Below, in pieces: positions 7,885-16,372 of a DNA stretch of 64,000 nucleotides. The DNA is taken from positions 62,001 through 126,000 of the forward strand of contig NZ_QLLT01000004.1 of the NCBI RefSeq assembly GCF_003259315.1, in the 5' to 3' direction. The position numbers and the translations under genes were made by a program. The first letter of the stretch is position 1, and every line of letters begins with the position of its first letter. Origin of the DNA: Kitasatospora sp. SolWspMP-SS2h. GTDB lineage: Bacteria > Actinomycetota > Actinomycetes > Streptomycetales > Streptomycetaceae. The notes below the pieces were generated by a model. The model saw only the letters and a program-made list of their open reading frames with translations. It made no database searches and was not told the DNA's origin.

Positions 7885-9498
7885 ATGACCGAACGCACCG
7901 ACCGGACCGTGCTGCTGCGCGGCGGCAACGTCTACAGCCCCGCCGACCCCTTCGCCACCGCCATGCTGGTCGAGGGGCAGCACGTCGCCTGGGTCGGCAG
8001 CGACGGAGCCGCCGAGGCGTACGCCGACACCGTCGACGAGATCGTCGAACTGGACGGCGCCCTGGTCACCCCCGCCTTCGTCGACGCCCACGTGCACGCC
8101 ACCGCCACCGGCCTCGCGCTCACCGGCCTCGACCTGACCGGCTGCGGCTCGCTCGCCGAAGCCCTGGACCGCACCGCCGCGTTCGGCGCCTCCTTCACCG
8201 GCGGCGCCCTGATCGGCCACGGCTGGGACGAGACCCGCTGGCCCGAGCACCGCGCCCCCGCGCTGGCCGAACTCGACGCCGCCGCCGGCCCCGTGCCGCT
8301 CTACCTCTCCCGCACCGACGTCCACTCCGCCCTCGCCACCAGCGCGCTGCGCGCCCTCGTCCCCGGCCTGGACGCGCTCCCCGGGTACGACGCCACCGGC
8401 CCGCTCACCCGGGACGCCCACCACGCCGTCCGGCAGGCCGCGCTCGCCCACCTCACCCCGCTCCAGCGCCGGGACGCCCAGCACGCCACCCTGCGCCGGG
8501 CCGCCGAACTCGGCATCGGCACCCTCCACGAGTGCGCCGGGCCGGAGATCTCCTCCGCCGAGGACCTCGCCGCGCTGCTCGCCCTCGCCGCCGGGACCGA
8601 CGGCCCCGAGGTGTACGGCTACTGGGGCGAACTCGGCCCCGAGGGCGTCGAGACCGCCCGGCGGCTCGGCGCGGTCGGCGCCGGCGGCGACCTGTTCGTC
8701 GACGGCGCGCTCGGCTCGCACACCGCCTGCCTGCACGACCCCTACGCCGACGCCCCGCACACCGGCGCCGCCTACCTCACCGCCGCCGAGATCGCCGACC
8801 ACGTCACCGCCTGCACCGAGGCCGGCCTCCAGGCCGGCTTCCACGCCATCGGCGACGCCGCGATCGGCGCCGTCGTGGCGGGCGTGCGCGCCGCCGCCGA
8901 CAAGCTCGGCCTCGACCGGGTCAAGGCCGCCCGCCACCGGGTCGAGCACGCCGAGGCCCTGACCTACGAGACGCTCGCCGCGTTCGCCGAACTCGGCCTC
9001 ACCGCCTCCGTCCAGCCCGCCTTCGACGCCGCCTGGGGCGGCCCCGACGGCATGTACGCCGAACGCCTCGGCGCGGAGCGGGCCGCCGCCCTCAACCCGT
9101 TCGCCGCGATGCTGCGCACCGGCCTCCCGCTGGCCTTCGGCTCCGACGCCCCCGTCACCCCGCTCGACCCCTGGGGCACCGTCCGGGCCGCGGCCTTCCA
9201 CCGCACCCCCGAGCACCGGATCTCGGTCCGCGCCGCCTTCACCGCCCACACCCGCGGCGGCCACCGCGCCCTCGGCCACGACGCCGACGGCGTCCTCGTC
9301 CCCGGCGCGATCGCCTCCTACGCCGTCTGGGACACCGCCGACCTGGTCGTCCAGGCCCCCGACACCCGGATCGCCGGCTGGTCCACCGACCCCCGCTCCG
9401 GCACCCCGGGCCTGCCCGACCTCACCCCCGGCCACTCCCTCCCCACCTGCCTGCGCACCGTCGTCCGCGGCCGCACCGTCCACGCTCTCGACGCGTAG
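7885..9498 (+). CDS. amidohydrolase (YtcJ-like metal-dependent hydrolase)
   Basis: A 537-residue protein of the amidohydrolase-3 family. A small beta-domain start (LLRGGNVYSPADPF) is followed by the metal-binding VDAHVHATATG. Later come GFHAIGDAAIGAVV, the AARHRVEHAEAL histidine segment, and LAFGSDAPVTPLDPW with the catalytic Asp, ending in a second beta-domain strand set (VVRGRTVHALDA). Such enzymes hydrolyse C-N bonds in amides or cyclic amides; the substrate is unknown. The gene lies 42 bp after the Lrp regulator and may be co-transcribed with it. Confidence 0.88.
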   Translation: MTERTDRTVLLRGGNVYSPADPFATAMLVEGQHVAWVGSDGAAEAYADTVDEIVELDGALVTPAFVDAHVHATATGLALTGLDLTGCGSLAEALDRTAAFGASFTGGALIGHGWDETRWPEHRAPALAELDAAAGPVPLYLSRTDVHSALATSALRALVPGLDALPGYDATGPLTRDAHHAVRQAALAHLTPLQRRDAQHATLRRAAELGIGTLHECAGPEISSAEDLAALLALAAGTDGPEVYGYWGELGPEGVETARRLGAVGAGGDLFVDGALGSHTACLHDPYADAPHTGAAYLTAAEIADHVTACTEAGLQAGFHAIGDAAIGAVVAGVRAAADKLGLDRVKAARHRVEHAEALTYETLAAFAELGLTASVQPAFDAAWGGPDGMYAERLGAERAAALNPFAAMLRTGLPLAFGSDAPVTPLDPWGTVRAAAFHRTPEHRISVRAAFTAHTRGGHRALGHDADGVLVPGAIASYAVWDTADLVVQAPDTRIAGWSTDPRSGTPGLPDLTPGHSLPTCLRTVVRGRTVHALDA

Positions 9499-9603
9499 GA
9501 CCCGTCCCGGCGCGGACATCCGGCCACGACCCGGGGGCGGCCCCGGCACCAGGGCGGGGGCACCACCCGAGGAGAGAGGACGCCTGGGACGCCCGCCGAC
9601 CCG

Positions 9604-10157
9604 ATGGACCCGTCCGTTTCCGCGCTCGACCCGGCCGCCGCCGTCCGGCGGCGGCCGGGGCCCGGGTGCGCCGGGCGGGGAAGGACGACCGGCTGCCGCC
9701 GTTCCCGGGGGTGCCGCTGCCGGTGAAGGACCTCGCCGACGTCGCGGGCCGGCCGACCACCCACGGCTCGCTGGGCACCTCGCGGGAGCCGGCCACCCGG
9801 ACCGGGGCGGTGGTGCGGCGGCTGGTGGTGGCCGGGTCCGTGCTGACGGCCAAGACCACCGCCTCGGAGTTCGGGGCACTGCCGTTCACCGAGAGCCCGG
9901 TGCTCGGGATCTCCCGCGACCCGTGGGACACCGAACGCACCCCCGGCTCCCACCCGATGGGCGTGCTCACCTCGCTGTCCGACGTCACCGGCCGGCCCGT
10001 GCTCCCGCTGCCGCTGCGCCGGGACCCGGCCACCGGCCCGCCGGTGGGCGTCCAGCTGGTCGCCGCCCCTTGGCGCGAGGAACTGCTGCTCCAGGTCGCC
10101 CGCGCCCTGGAGGAGGCGCTGCCCCGGTCCGGACGCCGCCCGCCGGTCGGCCGTTGA
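9604..10157 (+). pseudogene. amidase (AS family) remnant with internal deletions
   Basis: Pieces of one amidase-signature enzyme are visible out of continuity. The start (MDPSVSALDPAAAV at 9604) lies in one frame; after a loss of sequence, another frame carries PPFPGVPLPVKDLADV with the catalytic Lys, the segment AKTTASEFGALPFTES, and RDPWDTERTPG. At about 9950 the GGSSGG serine region and some hundreds of residues are missing, and the text jumps to the family C-terminus (HPMGVLTSLSDVTGRP, VGVQLVAAPWREELLLQVA). Both the N-terminal junction and the central gap are deletions. The product cannot be active because both catalytic serines are lost. It follows the amidohydrolase by about 105 bp. Confidence 0.85.
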
Positions 10158-10284
10158 CGGGCCGTCGGCCGGGCGGGGGCGGCCGGGGGAGTGAGGTACC
10201 TTTCCTGGGACGTCGAACGAGGTGGAACGCGCGTGCGCCCCTCCCGGCGCGGAGACGATCCCGAGGTAGAGAGGTGGTGCGCAG

Positions 10285-11913
10285 GTGGCACTGCCCGTTT
10301 CGCAGGAGCAGCCGGTGGCCGAGCAGGACGCGGAGCCGCCGGCGCCCGGGCCGGGCGGCCGCGGGGCGGGAGGGGCGGGCGGCCGCCGGGCCTGGTGGGG
10401 CCGGACCGTCCTGGCCGCGCTCTGCGGCCTGGCCCTGGCGTTGGCCTTCCCGCCGTTCGGGGCCTGGCCGCTGTCGGTCCTCGCGGTGGCCGGCCTGGCG
10501 CTGCTGACCCGGGGCCGCCGGGCCCGGCACGGCGCCTGGCTGGGCTTCGCCTTCGGCGTCCCGTTCTTCGTGGTGCTGCTGTCCTGGCTGCGCCCGGTCG
10601 GCTGGGACGCCGCCGTCGGCCTGTCGCTGATCGAGGCGCTGTTCCTGGCCCTGATGGGCGCGGGCACGGCGCTGACCTCCAGGCTGCGCGGCTGGCCGCT
10701 GTGGGGCGCGGCGCTCTGGGTCACCCAGGAGTGGATGCGCGACCGGCTGCCCTTCGGCGGCTTCCCGTGGGGCCGGCTGGCGTTCGCCAACACCGCCAGC
10801 CCGTTCACGCCGCTGGCCGCGCTGGGCGGCGCCCCGCTGGTGACCTTCGCGGTCGCGGGCAGCGGCACCCTGCTGGCCTGGGCGGCGCTGAGCGCGGCGC
10901 GCGCCCGGCGCACCGACACCGAACTGCCCTGGCGCACCGCGGTCGGCGCGGTGGGCGCGCTCGCGCTGGTGCTGGTCGGCTACGCGGTGCCGGTGCCGAC
11001 CTCGGCGGACGACACGGTGAAGGTCGCCCTCGTCCAGGGCAACGTGGACCGCCCCGGCATGGACTTCCTGGGCCGCCCGATGGAGGTGCTGGACAACCAC
11101 GCCACCGCCACCGAGAAGCTCGCCGCCGCCGTCGCCGCGGGCACGGCGCCCAAGCCGGACGTCGTGATCTGGCCGGAGAACGCCTCCGACCTCGACCCGT
11201 TCACCGACCCGGCGGCCTACGCCCGGATCGACGCGGCGGTCAAGGCGGTCGGCGTGCCCACCCTGGTCGGCGCGCTGGTCGACGGCCCCGACGAGCAGCA
11301 CGTCCAGAACGAGGGCATCGTCTGGGACCCGGCGACCGGCCCCGGCGCCTCCTACACCAAGCAGCACCCGGTCCCGTTCGGCGAGTACGTGCCGTTCCGC
11401 ACCGAGCTGTCCAAGGTGATCAGCCGCCTCCAGCGGGTCGCCCGGGACTTCTACCCCGGCGACCACAACGGCGTGATGCAGCTCGGCCCGGCCCGGATCG
11501 GCGACGTGATCTGCTTCGAGGTGGCGTACGACGAGATCGTCCGGGACGCGGTCGACCAGGGCGGCCGGGTGATCGTCGTGCAGACCAACAACGCCACGTA
11601 CAACAACACCGGGCAGACCGAGCAGCAGCTGGCGATGTCCCGGCTGCGGGCGGTCGAGCACGGACGGGCGGTGCTGATCGCGGCGACCAGCGGCGTCTCC
11701 GCGGTGATCACCCCGGACGGCGTGGTGCGGCAGCGCACCGGCGAGATGGAGCAGGCCGTGCTGAACGCGGTGGTGCCGCTGCGCGACGGGAGGACCGTCG
11801 CGGACCGGGTCGGCGCCGCGCCGGAGTGGACGCTGGCCCTCGGCGGCGTGTTGGCCTGCGCGTTCGCGGTGGCCGGCGGGGTGCGCCGGCGGAGGGCGGA
11901 GCGCACGGCCTGA
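10285..11913 (+). CDS. lnt: apolipoprotein N-acyltransferase
   Basis: A 542-residue integral membrane enzyme that N-acylates the lipidated cysteine of lipoproteins. About six to seven membrane segments (residues 40-235) are followed by a periplasm-facing nitrilase domain and a last membrane segment near 510-530. The triad is visible as Glu298 (WPENAS), Lys359 (YTKQHPVPFGEYVP) and Cys410 (ICFEVAYDE). Start GTG at 10285, with GAGAGG about 10 nt upstream. A TACCTT at about 10197 may be the -10, giving a leader of about 80 nt. In many actinomycetes a polyprenol-phosphate mannose synthase gene lies between lnt and fxsA; here only 119 bp separates them. Confidence 0.93.
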   Translation: MALPVSQEQPVAEQDAEPPAPGPGGRGAGGAGGRRAWWGRTVLAALCGLALALAFPPFGAWPLSVLAVAGLALLTRGRRARHGAWLGFAFGVPFFVVLLSWLRPVGWDAAVGLSLIEALFLALMGAGTALTSRLRGWPLWGAALWVTQEWMRDRLPFGGFPWGRLAFANTASPFTPLAALGGAPLVTFAVAGSGTLLAWAALSAARARRTDTELPWRTAVGAVGALALVLVGYAVPVPTSADDTVKVALVQGNVDRPGMDFLGRPMEVLDNHATATEKLAAAVAAGTAPKPDVVIWPENASDLDPFTDPAAYARIDAAVKAVGVPTLVGALVDGPDEQHVQNEGIVWDPATGPGASYTKQHPVPFGEYVPFRTELSKVISRLQRVARDFYPGDHNGVMQLGPARIGDVICFEVAYDEIVRDAVDQGGRVIVVQTNNATYNNTGQTEQQLAMSRLRAVEHGRAVLIAATSGVSAVITPDGVVRQRTGEMEQAVLNAVVPLRDGRTVADRVGAAPEWTLALGGVLACAFAVAGGVRRRRAERTA

Positions 11914-12032
11914 GCGGCCGCGGGCCGACGGCCCCGGGTGCGCGCCGCGGAACACGGCGGGCCCCGGGGCCGTTGTGCCGAGTGGTGCCGTGGACGCGGC
12001 CGGAGAGGCCGGCCGCCGCGGAGAGCACCGCG

Positions 12033-12674
12033 ATGGAGTGGATCCCTACCGTGTCCCGGCAAGCAACCCCGGCCCGCCCGACCCGCCCGGCCCGCCGCGG
12101 CCGGCTCGCCCGAACCGTGCCGCTGCTGCTCGTCGCCTGGCTGGTGCTGGAGATCTGGCTGGTCACCGTGGTGGCCGGCTGGATCGGCTGGTTCCCGACC
12201 CTGCTGCTGCTGGTCGCCGGGGTGTTCCTCGGCGGCGCGGTGATCAAGCGCGCCGGGGCGCGGGCCTTCCGGGCCGCCGTCGAGCTGTCCAGGGACCCGC
12301 AGTCCGCGCAGCCGCAGACCGGTACGTCGATGACGGTGCTGGCCGGCCTCCTGCTGATGGTCCCCGGCTTCCTGTCCGACCTGCTGGCGGTGACCTTCCT
12401 GCTGCCGCCGACCCGGGCCGTGTGGCGCGCCGTCGGCCGCCGGATCACCGGCTCGGCGCTGCGCTCCGCCACCCCGGTCGGCGCGGACCGGTTCGCCGAC
12501 GCGATGCGCCTGCAGGAGCAGCTGCGCATCCACCGGCCCGACGGCAAGGTCGTCCAGGGCGAGGTCGTCGACCCGCCGGCCGGCCCGCGCGGCTCCGCCG
12601 ACCCGTCCGGTTCCTCCGGCACGTCCGGCCCGTCCGGCCCGGACACCGGGTACCGCCCGCCGATCGCGCCCTGA
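12033..12674 (+). CDS. fxsA: FxsA family membrane protein
   Basis: A 213-residue protein with the conserved FxsA core: two membrane segments (PLLLVAWLVLEIWLVTVV and FPTLLLLVAGVFLGGAVI), then TSMTVLAGLLLMVPGFLSDL and LLPPTRAVWRAV. In E. coli FxsA modulates phage F exclusion; its role in actinomycetes is unknown. The ATG at 12033 has GGAGAG at a good distance and is preferred over the in-frame GTG at 12051. The C-terminus is a low-complexity Pro/Ser/Gly tail. It sits in the usual place next to rbpA, convergent to it, with a double hairpin between. Confidence 0.88.
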   Translation: MEWIPTVSRQATPARPTRPARRGRLARTVPLLLVAWLVLEIWLVTVVAGWIGWFPTLLLLVAGVFLGGAVIKRAGARAFRAAVELSRDPQSAQPQTGTSMTVLAGLLLMVPGFLSDLLAVTFLLPPTRAVWRAVGRRITGSALRSATPVGADRFADAMRLQEQLRIHRPDGKVVQGEVVDPPAGPRGSADPSGSSGTSGPSGPDTGYRPPIAP

Positions 12675-12722
12675 CGCACCGTCGGACGTCCCGTCCGGCG
12701 GTTCCCGCGCACCCTCTTCCTC

Positions 12723-12776
12723 TTCCCGCGTACGCGGGAACGCCGAAGGGCCCCGGTTCCCCGGGGCCCTTCGGCG
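12723..12776. terminator. double hairpin between fxsA and rbpA
   Basis: Two perfect hairpins in tandem: a palindrome at 12723-12740 (8-bp arms, TA centre) and a 16-bp stem at 12741-12776 with a TTCC tetraloop. Placed between convergent genes, they can terminate both transcripts. Confidence 0.85.
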
Positions 12777-12795
12777 TTGGTGCGGCGCCGCTCCG

Positions 12796-13170
12796 TCAGG
12801 CGGACTTGCGCGAGTCGCGCGGGTGGATCGCCAGGTTCATCCCGCCCGAGCGCAGGACGGCCAGGCGCTCGGCCAGGACCTCCTCCAGCTCCTCGCGGGT
12901 CCGGCGCTCCATCAGCATGTCCCAGTGGGTGCGGGTGGGCTTGGTCTTCTTCTCCTCCGGCTCCTCGCCGTCGAGGAGGGCGGCCTCCTGGCCGCAGAAA
13001 CGGCATTCCCACACCACGGGAATCTCCGCCTCCACCGAGAACGGGACCTCGAAGCGGTGTCCGTTCTGACATGCGTACTCAACGGTCTGGCGGGGTGCCA
13101 GGTCAATGCCGCGGTCGGTCTCGTAGCTGGTCGCCCCGAGTCGCGTGCCGCGGAGAGCTCGCTCGCTCAT
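12796..13170 (-). CDS. rbpA: RNA polymerase-binding protein RbpA
   Basis: A 124-residue protein with the complete RbpA pattern. The N-terminal tail is MSERALRGTRLGATSYETD. The zinc-like core is VEYACQNGHRFEVPF and WECRFCGQEA, the basic linker EKKTKPTRTHWDMLMERR, and the sigma-interacting C-terminus REELEEVLAERLAVLR. RbpA binds RNA polymerase and group 1/2 sigma factors and aids open-complex formation. Its expression in S. coelicolor includes control by the thiol-stress sigma factor SigR, which fits the promoter seen upstream here. Confidence 0.97.
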   Translation of the reverse strand: MSERALRGTRLGATSYETDRGIDLAPRQTVEYACQNGHRFEVPFSVEAEIPVVWECRFCGQEAALLDGEEPEEKKTKPTRTHWDMLMERRTREELEEVLAERLAVLRSGGMNLAIHPRDSRKSA

Positions 13171-13233
13171 GAATCGTGCCTCCCGGGCTTCTTGCCCACA
13201 GGACTAGTGGTCGCTGTCTTCGTCGCTGGGTCC

Positions 13234-13259
13234 AACGCTCGACCTCCGACGAAGATTCC
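13234..13259 (-). promoter_or_regulatory. SigR-type promoter of rbpA
   Basis: On the minus strand GGAAT (13259-13255) and GTT (13236-13234) are separated by exactly 18 nt, the SigR consensus. The leader to the rbpA start would be about 55 nt. A disulfide-stress promoter for rbpA is known in S. coelicolor, so this is a conserved arrangement. Confidence 0.85.
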
Positions 13260-13405
13260 CGTCCGGGACATACGCCGCCTGTCGTGCCGCCCCTGTTTGT
13301 ACCCATGGTCGCCCGTTTTGTCACATCTGGGCGGTGTTATCACCCGGCGTGTCACATTTTGTGCACTTATGGTCCGCCGAAGGGCGTCGGGCCCGACCGG
13401 TCTTC

Positions 13406-15049
13406 TTACCAGACCGGGCGCGGACTAACCTGCGCCGCGTCCTTCGTCAGATCGGTCGGCCGGGGCTCCACGTCGACCGGCTCGACACTGACCGGCTCCA
13501 CCTCGACCGGCTCGGCGGCGGCCGGTCCGGCACCGACCGGATCGGCGACCGCCGGGGCCGCCGCCTCGGTGCGGGTGTCGTGGTGCGGCAGCAGGGCGAC
13601 CACCGCGTCCCGCAGCGCGGCCGGGGCGTCCTCGTCCAGCGGGTCGACGGTGACCGGGACCTGGAGCCGGACCGGCGCGGCGGCGCCGATCCGGGCGTAG
13701 CCGCGGCCGGGCGGGGTGTGCGCGGCGGGCGCGATGTCCAGCGGGCCACCGAGCGCCGCCGCGCCGGAGTCGACGGTGACCGGGCCGAGCACCACCCGGG
13801 CCCGGGCGCAGGCGTGCACGGTCGCGGAGACCCGGTCCCGGGCGTCCAGCGCGTCCACGAACACCACCGTGACCCGGGCCGCCCGGCCGTGCCGCAGCGG
13901 CACCTCCAGCAGCTCCTGCGGGTCGGTGCGGCCCTCGGCGTGGGCGAGTTCGGACAGCTCGGTGAGGTGGTCGAGCAGGATCCACAGCGGGCGGGTGACG
14001 TCGGCGGGCGCGGCCAGCCCGTGGTGCCGGGCGGCGTTCAGCGCGACCAGCCGGCGCTCGGTCTCCTGCGCGCACCACTCCAGCGCGGCGAGCGCCCCGT
14101 GCAGGCTGGTCTCCACGGTGTGCACGCCCGGACGGTTCACCAGGCAGGCGTGCTCGCCGGTGCTCGCCCCGTCCACCACCACCAGGTCGCCGTGCGGCAG
14201 CGCCTGCAGGGCGATCGAGCGCAGCAGCGTCGAGGTGCCGTGGCCGGGCGCGCCCAGCGCCAGCAGGTGCGGCTCGGCCGAGCGCGGCCCGACCCGCCAC
14301 ACCACCGGCGGCTGCTGCCCGGTGACGCCGCCCTGCTCGACCGGGATGGTGCGCGGGCTGCCCGCGCCGTCGGTGAAGCCCAGCACGATCTCGCCCGGCG
14401 CGGTGACGAAGCGCTGCGCGGCGATGTCGGCGGGCAGCGGGGCAAGCGCCGTCACCCGCAGCCGGTTGGACTCCTCGTCCCAGTCGAAGCGGTACTCGCG
14501 CGAGCGGCCCGCCTTGCCCTGCACCACCTGCTCGATCCGGGCCCGGGCGGCCGGCTCGGTGTCGGTGAAGTACGCCGGGTAGACGATGTCCAGCGCGGCC
14601 AGCCGCCCGTCCGGGTCGAACGCCCAGTCCGCGAACACCGCTTTCCACTCGCCGTCCACCCGGTACAGCGCGCCCGGGTCGTCGTAGCCGCCGAAGTACG
14701 GGGTGAGCGCCGCGTACAGCGCGGGCAGCTTGACGTCGGCGGCCTCCGGCTCGGGCACCGGCGGGGACTTGGGGCTGCGGCCGACCCAGGCGGCCGAGGC
14801 GACCAGGGCGACGATCGCCAGCAGCGGGCCGTGCGGCAGCAGGAAGACGCCGAGCACCACGGCCGCGCCGACCAGCAGCGTCGGGCCGCGCCGATCCTTC
14901 GGGGTGGCCGCCCAGCGCTCCTTGGCCCACTCGGCGTGGCGGCGCAGGCCGCGGCCGATCAGGGCCAGCGGGGCGAACACGTCGGCGGCGTGGTCGCCGG
15001 CGCTGCGGGCGAGGTCGCGGCCCCGGGTGAAGTGGCGGGTGAGGGACAT
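13406..15049 (-). CDS. FtsK/TraB-like membrane protein with degenerate Walker A
   Basis: A 547-residue protein. The N-terminal region includes a double membrane segment (GPTLLVGAAVVLGVFLLP and LLAIVALVASAAWVG, about 54-90). A mid-domain follows, then a P-loop-like core at about 270: LLALGAPGHGTSTLLRSIA, with VVVDGAST and a Walker B-like PLWILLDHLTEL. This resembles FtsK/HerA-type translocases, but the Walker A Lys is Thr (GHGTST) and the Walker B Glu is His, so ATP hydrolysis is doubtful. The C-terminal 50 residues are a Val/Glu/Pro repeat tail. ATG at 15049 with GGAG 7 nt upstream. The stop overlaps a 7-bp hairpin (13397-13417) that may end the transcript. Confidence 0.7.
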   Translation of the reverse strand: MSLTRHFTRGRDLARSAGDHAADVFAPLALIGRGLRRHAEWAKERWAATPKDRRGPTLLVGAAVVLGVFLLPHGPLLAIVALVASAAWVGRSPKSPPVPEPEAADVKLPALYAALTPYFGGYDDPGALYRVDGEWKAVFADWAFDPDGRLAALDIVYPAYFTDTEPAARARIEQVVQGKAGRSREYRFDWDEESNRLRVTALAPLPADIAAQRFVTAPGEIVLGFTDGAGSPRTIPVEQGGVTGQQPPVVWRVGPRSAEPHLLALGAPGHGTSTLLRSIALQALPHGDLVVVDGASTGEHACLVNRPGVHTVETSLHGALAALEWCAQETERRLVALNAARHHGLAAPADVTRPLWILLDHLTELSELAHAEGRTDPQELLEVPLRHGRAARVTVVFVDALDARDRVSATVHACARARVVLGPVTVDSGAAALGGPLDIAPAAHTPPGRGYARIGAAAPVRLQVPVTVDPLDEDAPAALRDAVVALLPHHDTRTEAAAPAVADPVGAGPAAAEPVEVEPVSVEPVDVEPRPTDLTKDAAQVSPRPVW

Positions 15050-15252
15050 GCGGGCTCCGGAGGGAGGGGAGGGGAACGAACGGGCACGGGACGGGCACGG
15101 GGAGCGGCCCGGGGAACGGCGGCGGGGACGGCCGCTGGGTACGGCCGCGGGGTACGGCGCCGGCGGGCTGACGGGGGATCAGCCGGGCGGGTCCGGCAGA
15201 AGGCCCGGGGCGGTGGGATGTCCGCGCCCGGGCCGTGAGGAGCAGGGACCGC

Positions 15253-15447
15253 TCAGAACTTCAGGCCGCCGATCAGGCTGGCCAGGCTCGCGCCGCCCGC
15301 CTGGATGGTCGGGGCGATCGAGGAGCCCGCGACGTAGAAGCCGAACAGCGCGCAGACCAGTGCATGGGAGATCTTCAGCCCGTCCCGGCGGAAGAAGAGG
15401 AAAGCGATCACACCGAACAGGACGATGCCGGAGATGGAGAGAATCAC
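15253..15447 (-). CDS. small two-helix membrane protein, partner of the FtsK-like gene
   Basis: A protein of about 64 residues. ILSISGIVLFGVIAFLFF and HALVCALFGFYVAGSSIAP are membrane segments separated by the basic loop RRDGLKIS, and the C-terminus is SLASLIGGLKF. I prefer the GTG at 15447, which has GAGGAG 7 nt upstream; an in-frame GTG at 15462 adds five residues. The arrangement recalls small Spd-type membrane proteins near TraB genes of streptomycete conjugative elements, but no plasmid or integrase genes are present. It lies 203 bp upstream of the FtsK-like gene on the same strand; the gap between them is simple GGGCACGGGA-like repeats. Confidence 0.7.
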   Translation of the reverse strand: MILSISGIVLFGVIAFLFFRRDGLKISHALVCALFGFYVAGSSIAPTIQAGGASLASLIGGLKF

Positions 15448-15793
15448 GGGATTGCTCCTCACGAGGGGCGGGGACAGTGTGTACAGAAAGTGCCTTCATG
15501 GTGACAAGAAGTAATAGATGATGGGGTGCGGCAAACGGGTGGATCTCACCCGGGCACCCGGATCGGCGGTATACGTTCCGCGGGGCGGGGATGCACAGGG
15601 CCAGTGGATCGCACCGGCGCACTCAGGCGTCCCCGCGCCTGGCGCGACCGCGCTCCGCGCACCCGGAATTCGCCCGAACGGCCGTGCCGCGCCGCGCCGG
15701 ACGGCACCGCGGGGGCGTCCGCTAGCGTTCGCGGTGGCACCACCAGGACGATCAGCGGCCCGCGCGGCCGCCCACCGGAAGGCGGAACACCCC
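15448..15793. other. intergenic region with divergent promoters
   Basis: This 346-bp gap is notably AT-richer at 15475-15535 (for the minus-strand membrane protein) than its surroundings, and should hold divergent promoters. A short ATG frame on the minus strand (MKALSVHTVPAPREEQ..., from about 15502) runs into the small gene in another frame and is probably not real. No clear repeat or operator was found. Confidence 0.4.
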
Positions 15794-16195
15794 ATGACCG
15801 ATCCCACCGTGCAGCCCGACGAGGACGTCATCGCCCTGGCCGGACGGCTCTTCGAGGCCGCCCGCACCGGGGACGCGGCGCTGCTCGCCGCCTACCTCGA
15901 CGCGGGTGCCCCCGCCAACCTCACCAACGACCGCGGCGACACCCTGCTGATGCTCGCCGCCTACCACGGCCACGCCGCCGCCGTCACCGCCCTGCTGGAG
16001 CGCGGCGCCGAGGCCGACCGGGCCAACGACCACGGCCAGACCCCGCTGGCCGGCGCCGTCTTCAAGGGCGCCACCGAGGTCGTCGACGCCCTGCTCGCGC
16101 ACGGCGCCGACCCGCGGGCCGGGGCGCCCTCCGCGCTGGACGCGGCCCGGATGTTCGGCAAGGACGACCTGATCGCCCACCTCACCCGCGCCTGA
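15794..16195 (+). CDS. ankyrin repeat protein
   Basis: A 133-residue protein. An N-terminal helix (LAGRLFEAARTGDAALLAAYLDAGAP) leads into consecutive ankyrin repeats: NLTNDRGDTLLMLAAYHGH, ADRANDHGQTPLAGAVFKGA and a shorter last repeat ending PSALDAARMFGKDDLIAHL. Ankyrin repeats mediate protein-protein binding. In other streptomycetes such small ankyrin genes often sit by a catalase gene; none is present here. Start ATG at 15794 after GGCGGAACACCCC; the frame upstream has no homologous content. Confidence 0.88.
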   Translation: MTDPTVQPDEDVIALAGRLFEAARTGDAALLAAYLDAGAPANLTNDRGDTLLMLAAYHGHAAAVTALLERGAEADRANDHGQTPLAGAVFKGATEVVDALLAHGADPRAGAPSALDAARMFGKDDLIAHLTRA

Positions 16196-16242
16196 GCCCC
16201 GGCCCCGGCACGGTCCCTGCCCCGGCTCCCGCCCGGTCCCTG

Positions 16243-16307
16243 CCCGGTTCCGGCACGGCTCCCGCCCGGTTCCGGCACGGCTCCCGCCCGGCCCCGGCAC
16301 GGCCCCT
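16243..16307. repeat. 22-bp tandem repeat after the ankyrin gene
   Basis: Two exact 22-bp units (16243-16264 and 16265-16286) and a third diverged copy (16287-16307), with related half-units back to about 16201. The unit is GC-rich and starts CCCGGTTCCGG. It occupies the gap before the GNAT gene and may act as a transcription stop or be a simple-sequence expansion. Confidence 0.7.
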
Positions 16308-16372
16308 CACCTGGCGGTTCGCCCGCCCCCGGCACCGGGCGGGCCGGGGGCGGGCCCGTACCCTTGGGCGCC

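Noticed and set aside
7267..9879. 870-codon minus-strand frame rich in Gly/Val over the Lrp and amidohydrolase genes
   Set aside because: The amino-acid composition is that of a GC-rich antisense shadow, and the plus-strand genes have clear family motifs.
13406..15462. Integrated conjugative element (TraB/Spd-like genes)
   Set aside because: There is no integrase, excisionase, replication gene, tRNA or att-like repeat; the locus sits in a conserved rbpA neighbourhood.
15502..15622. Alternative small leader ORF upstream of the two-helix membrane protein
   Set aside because: The frame (MKALSVHTV...) is not closed before the gene, overlaps it in another frame and has no clear ribosome-binding site.
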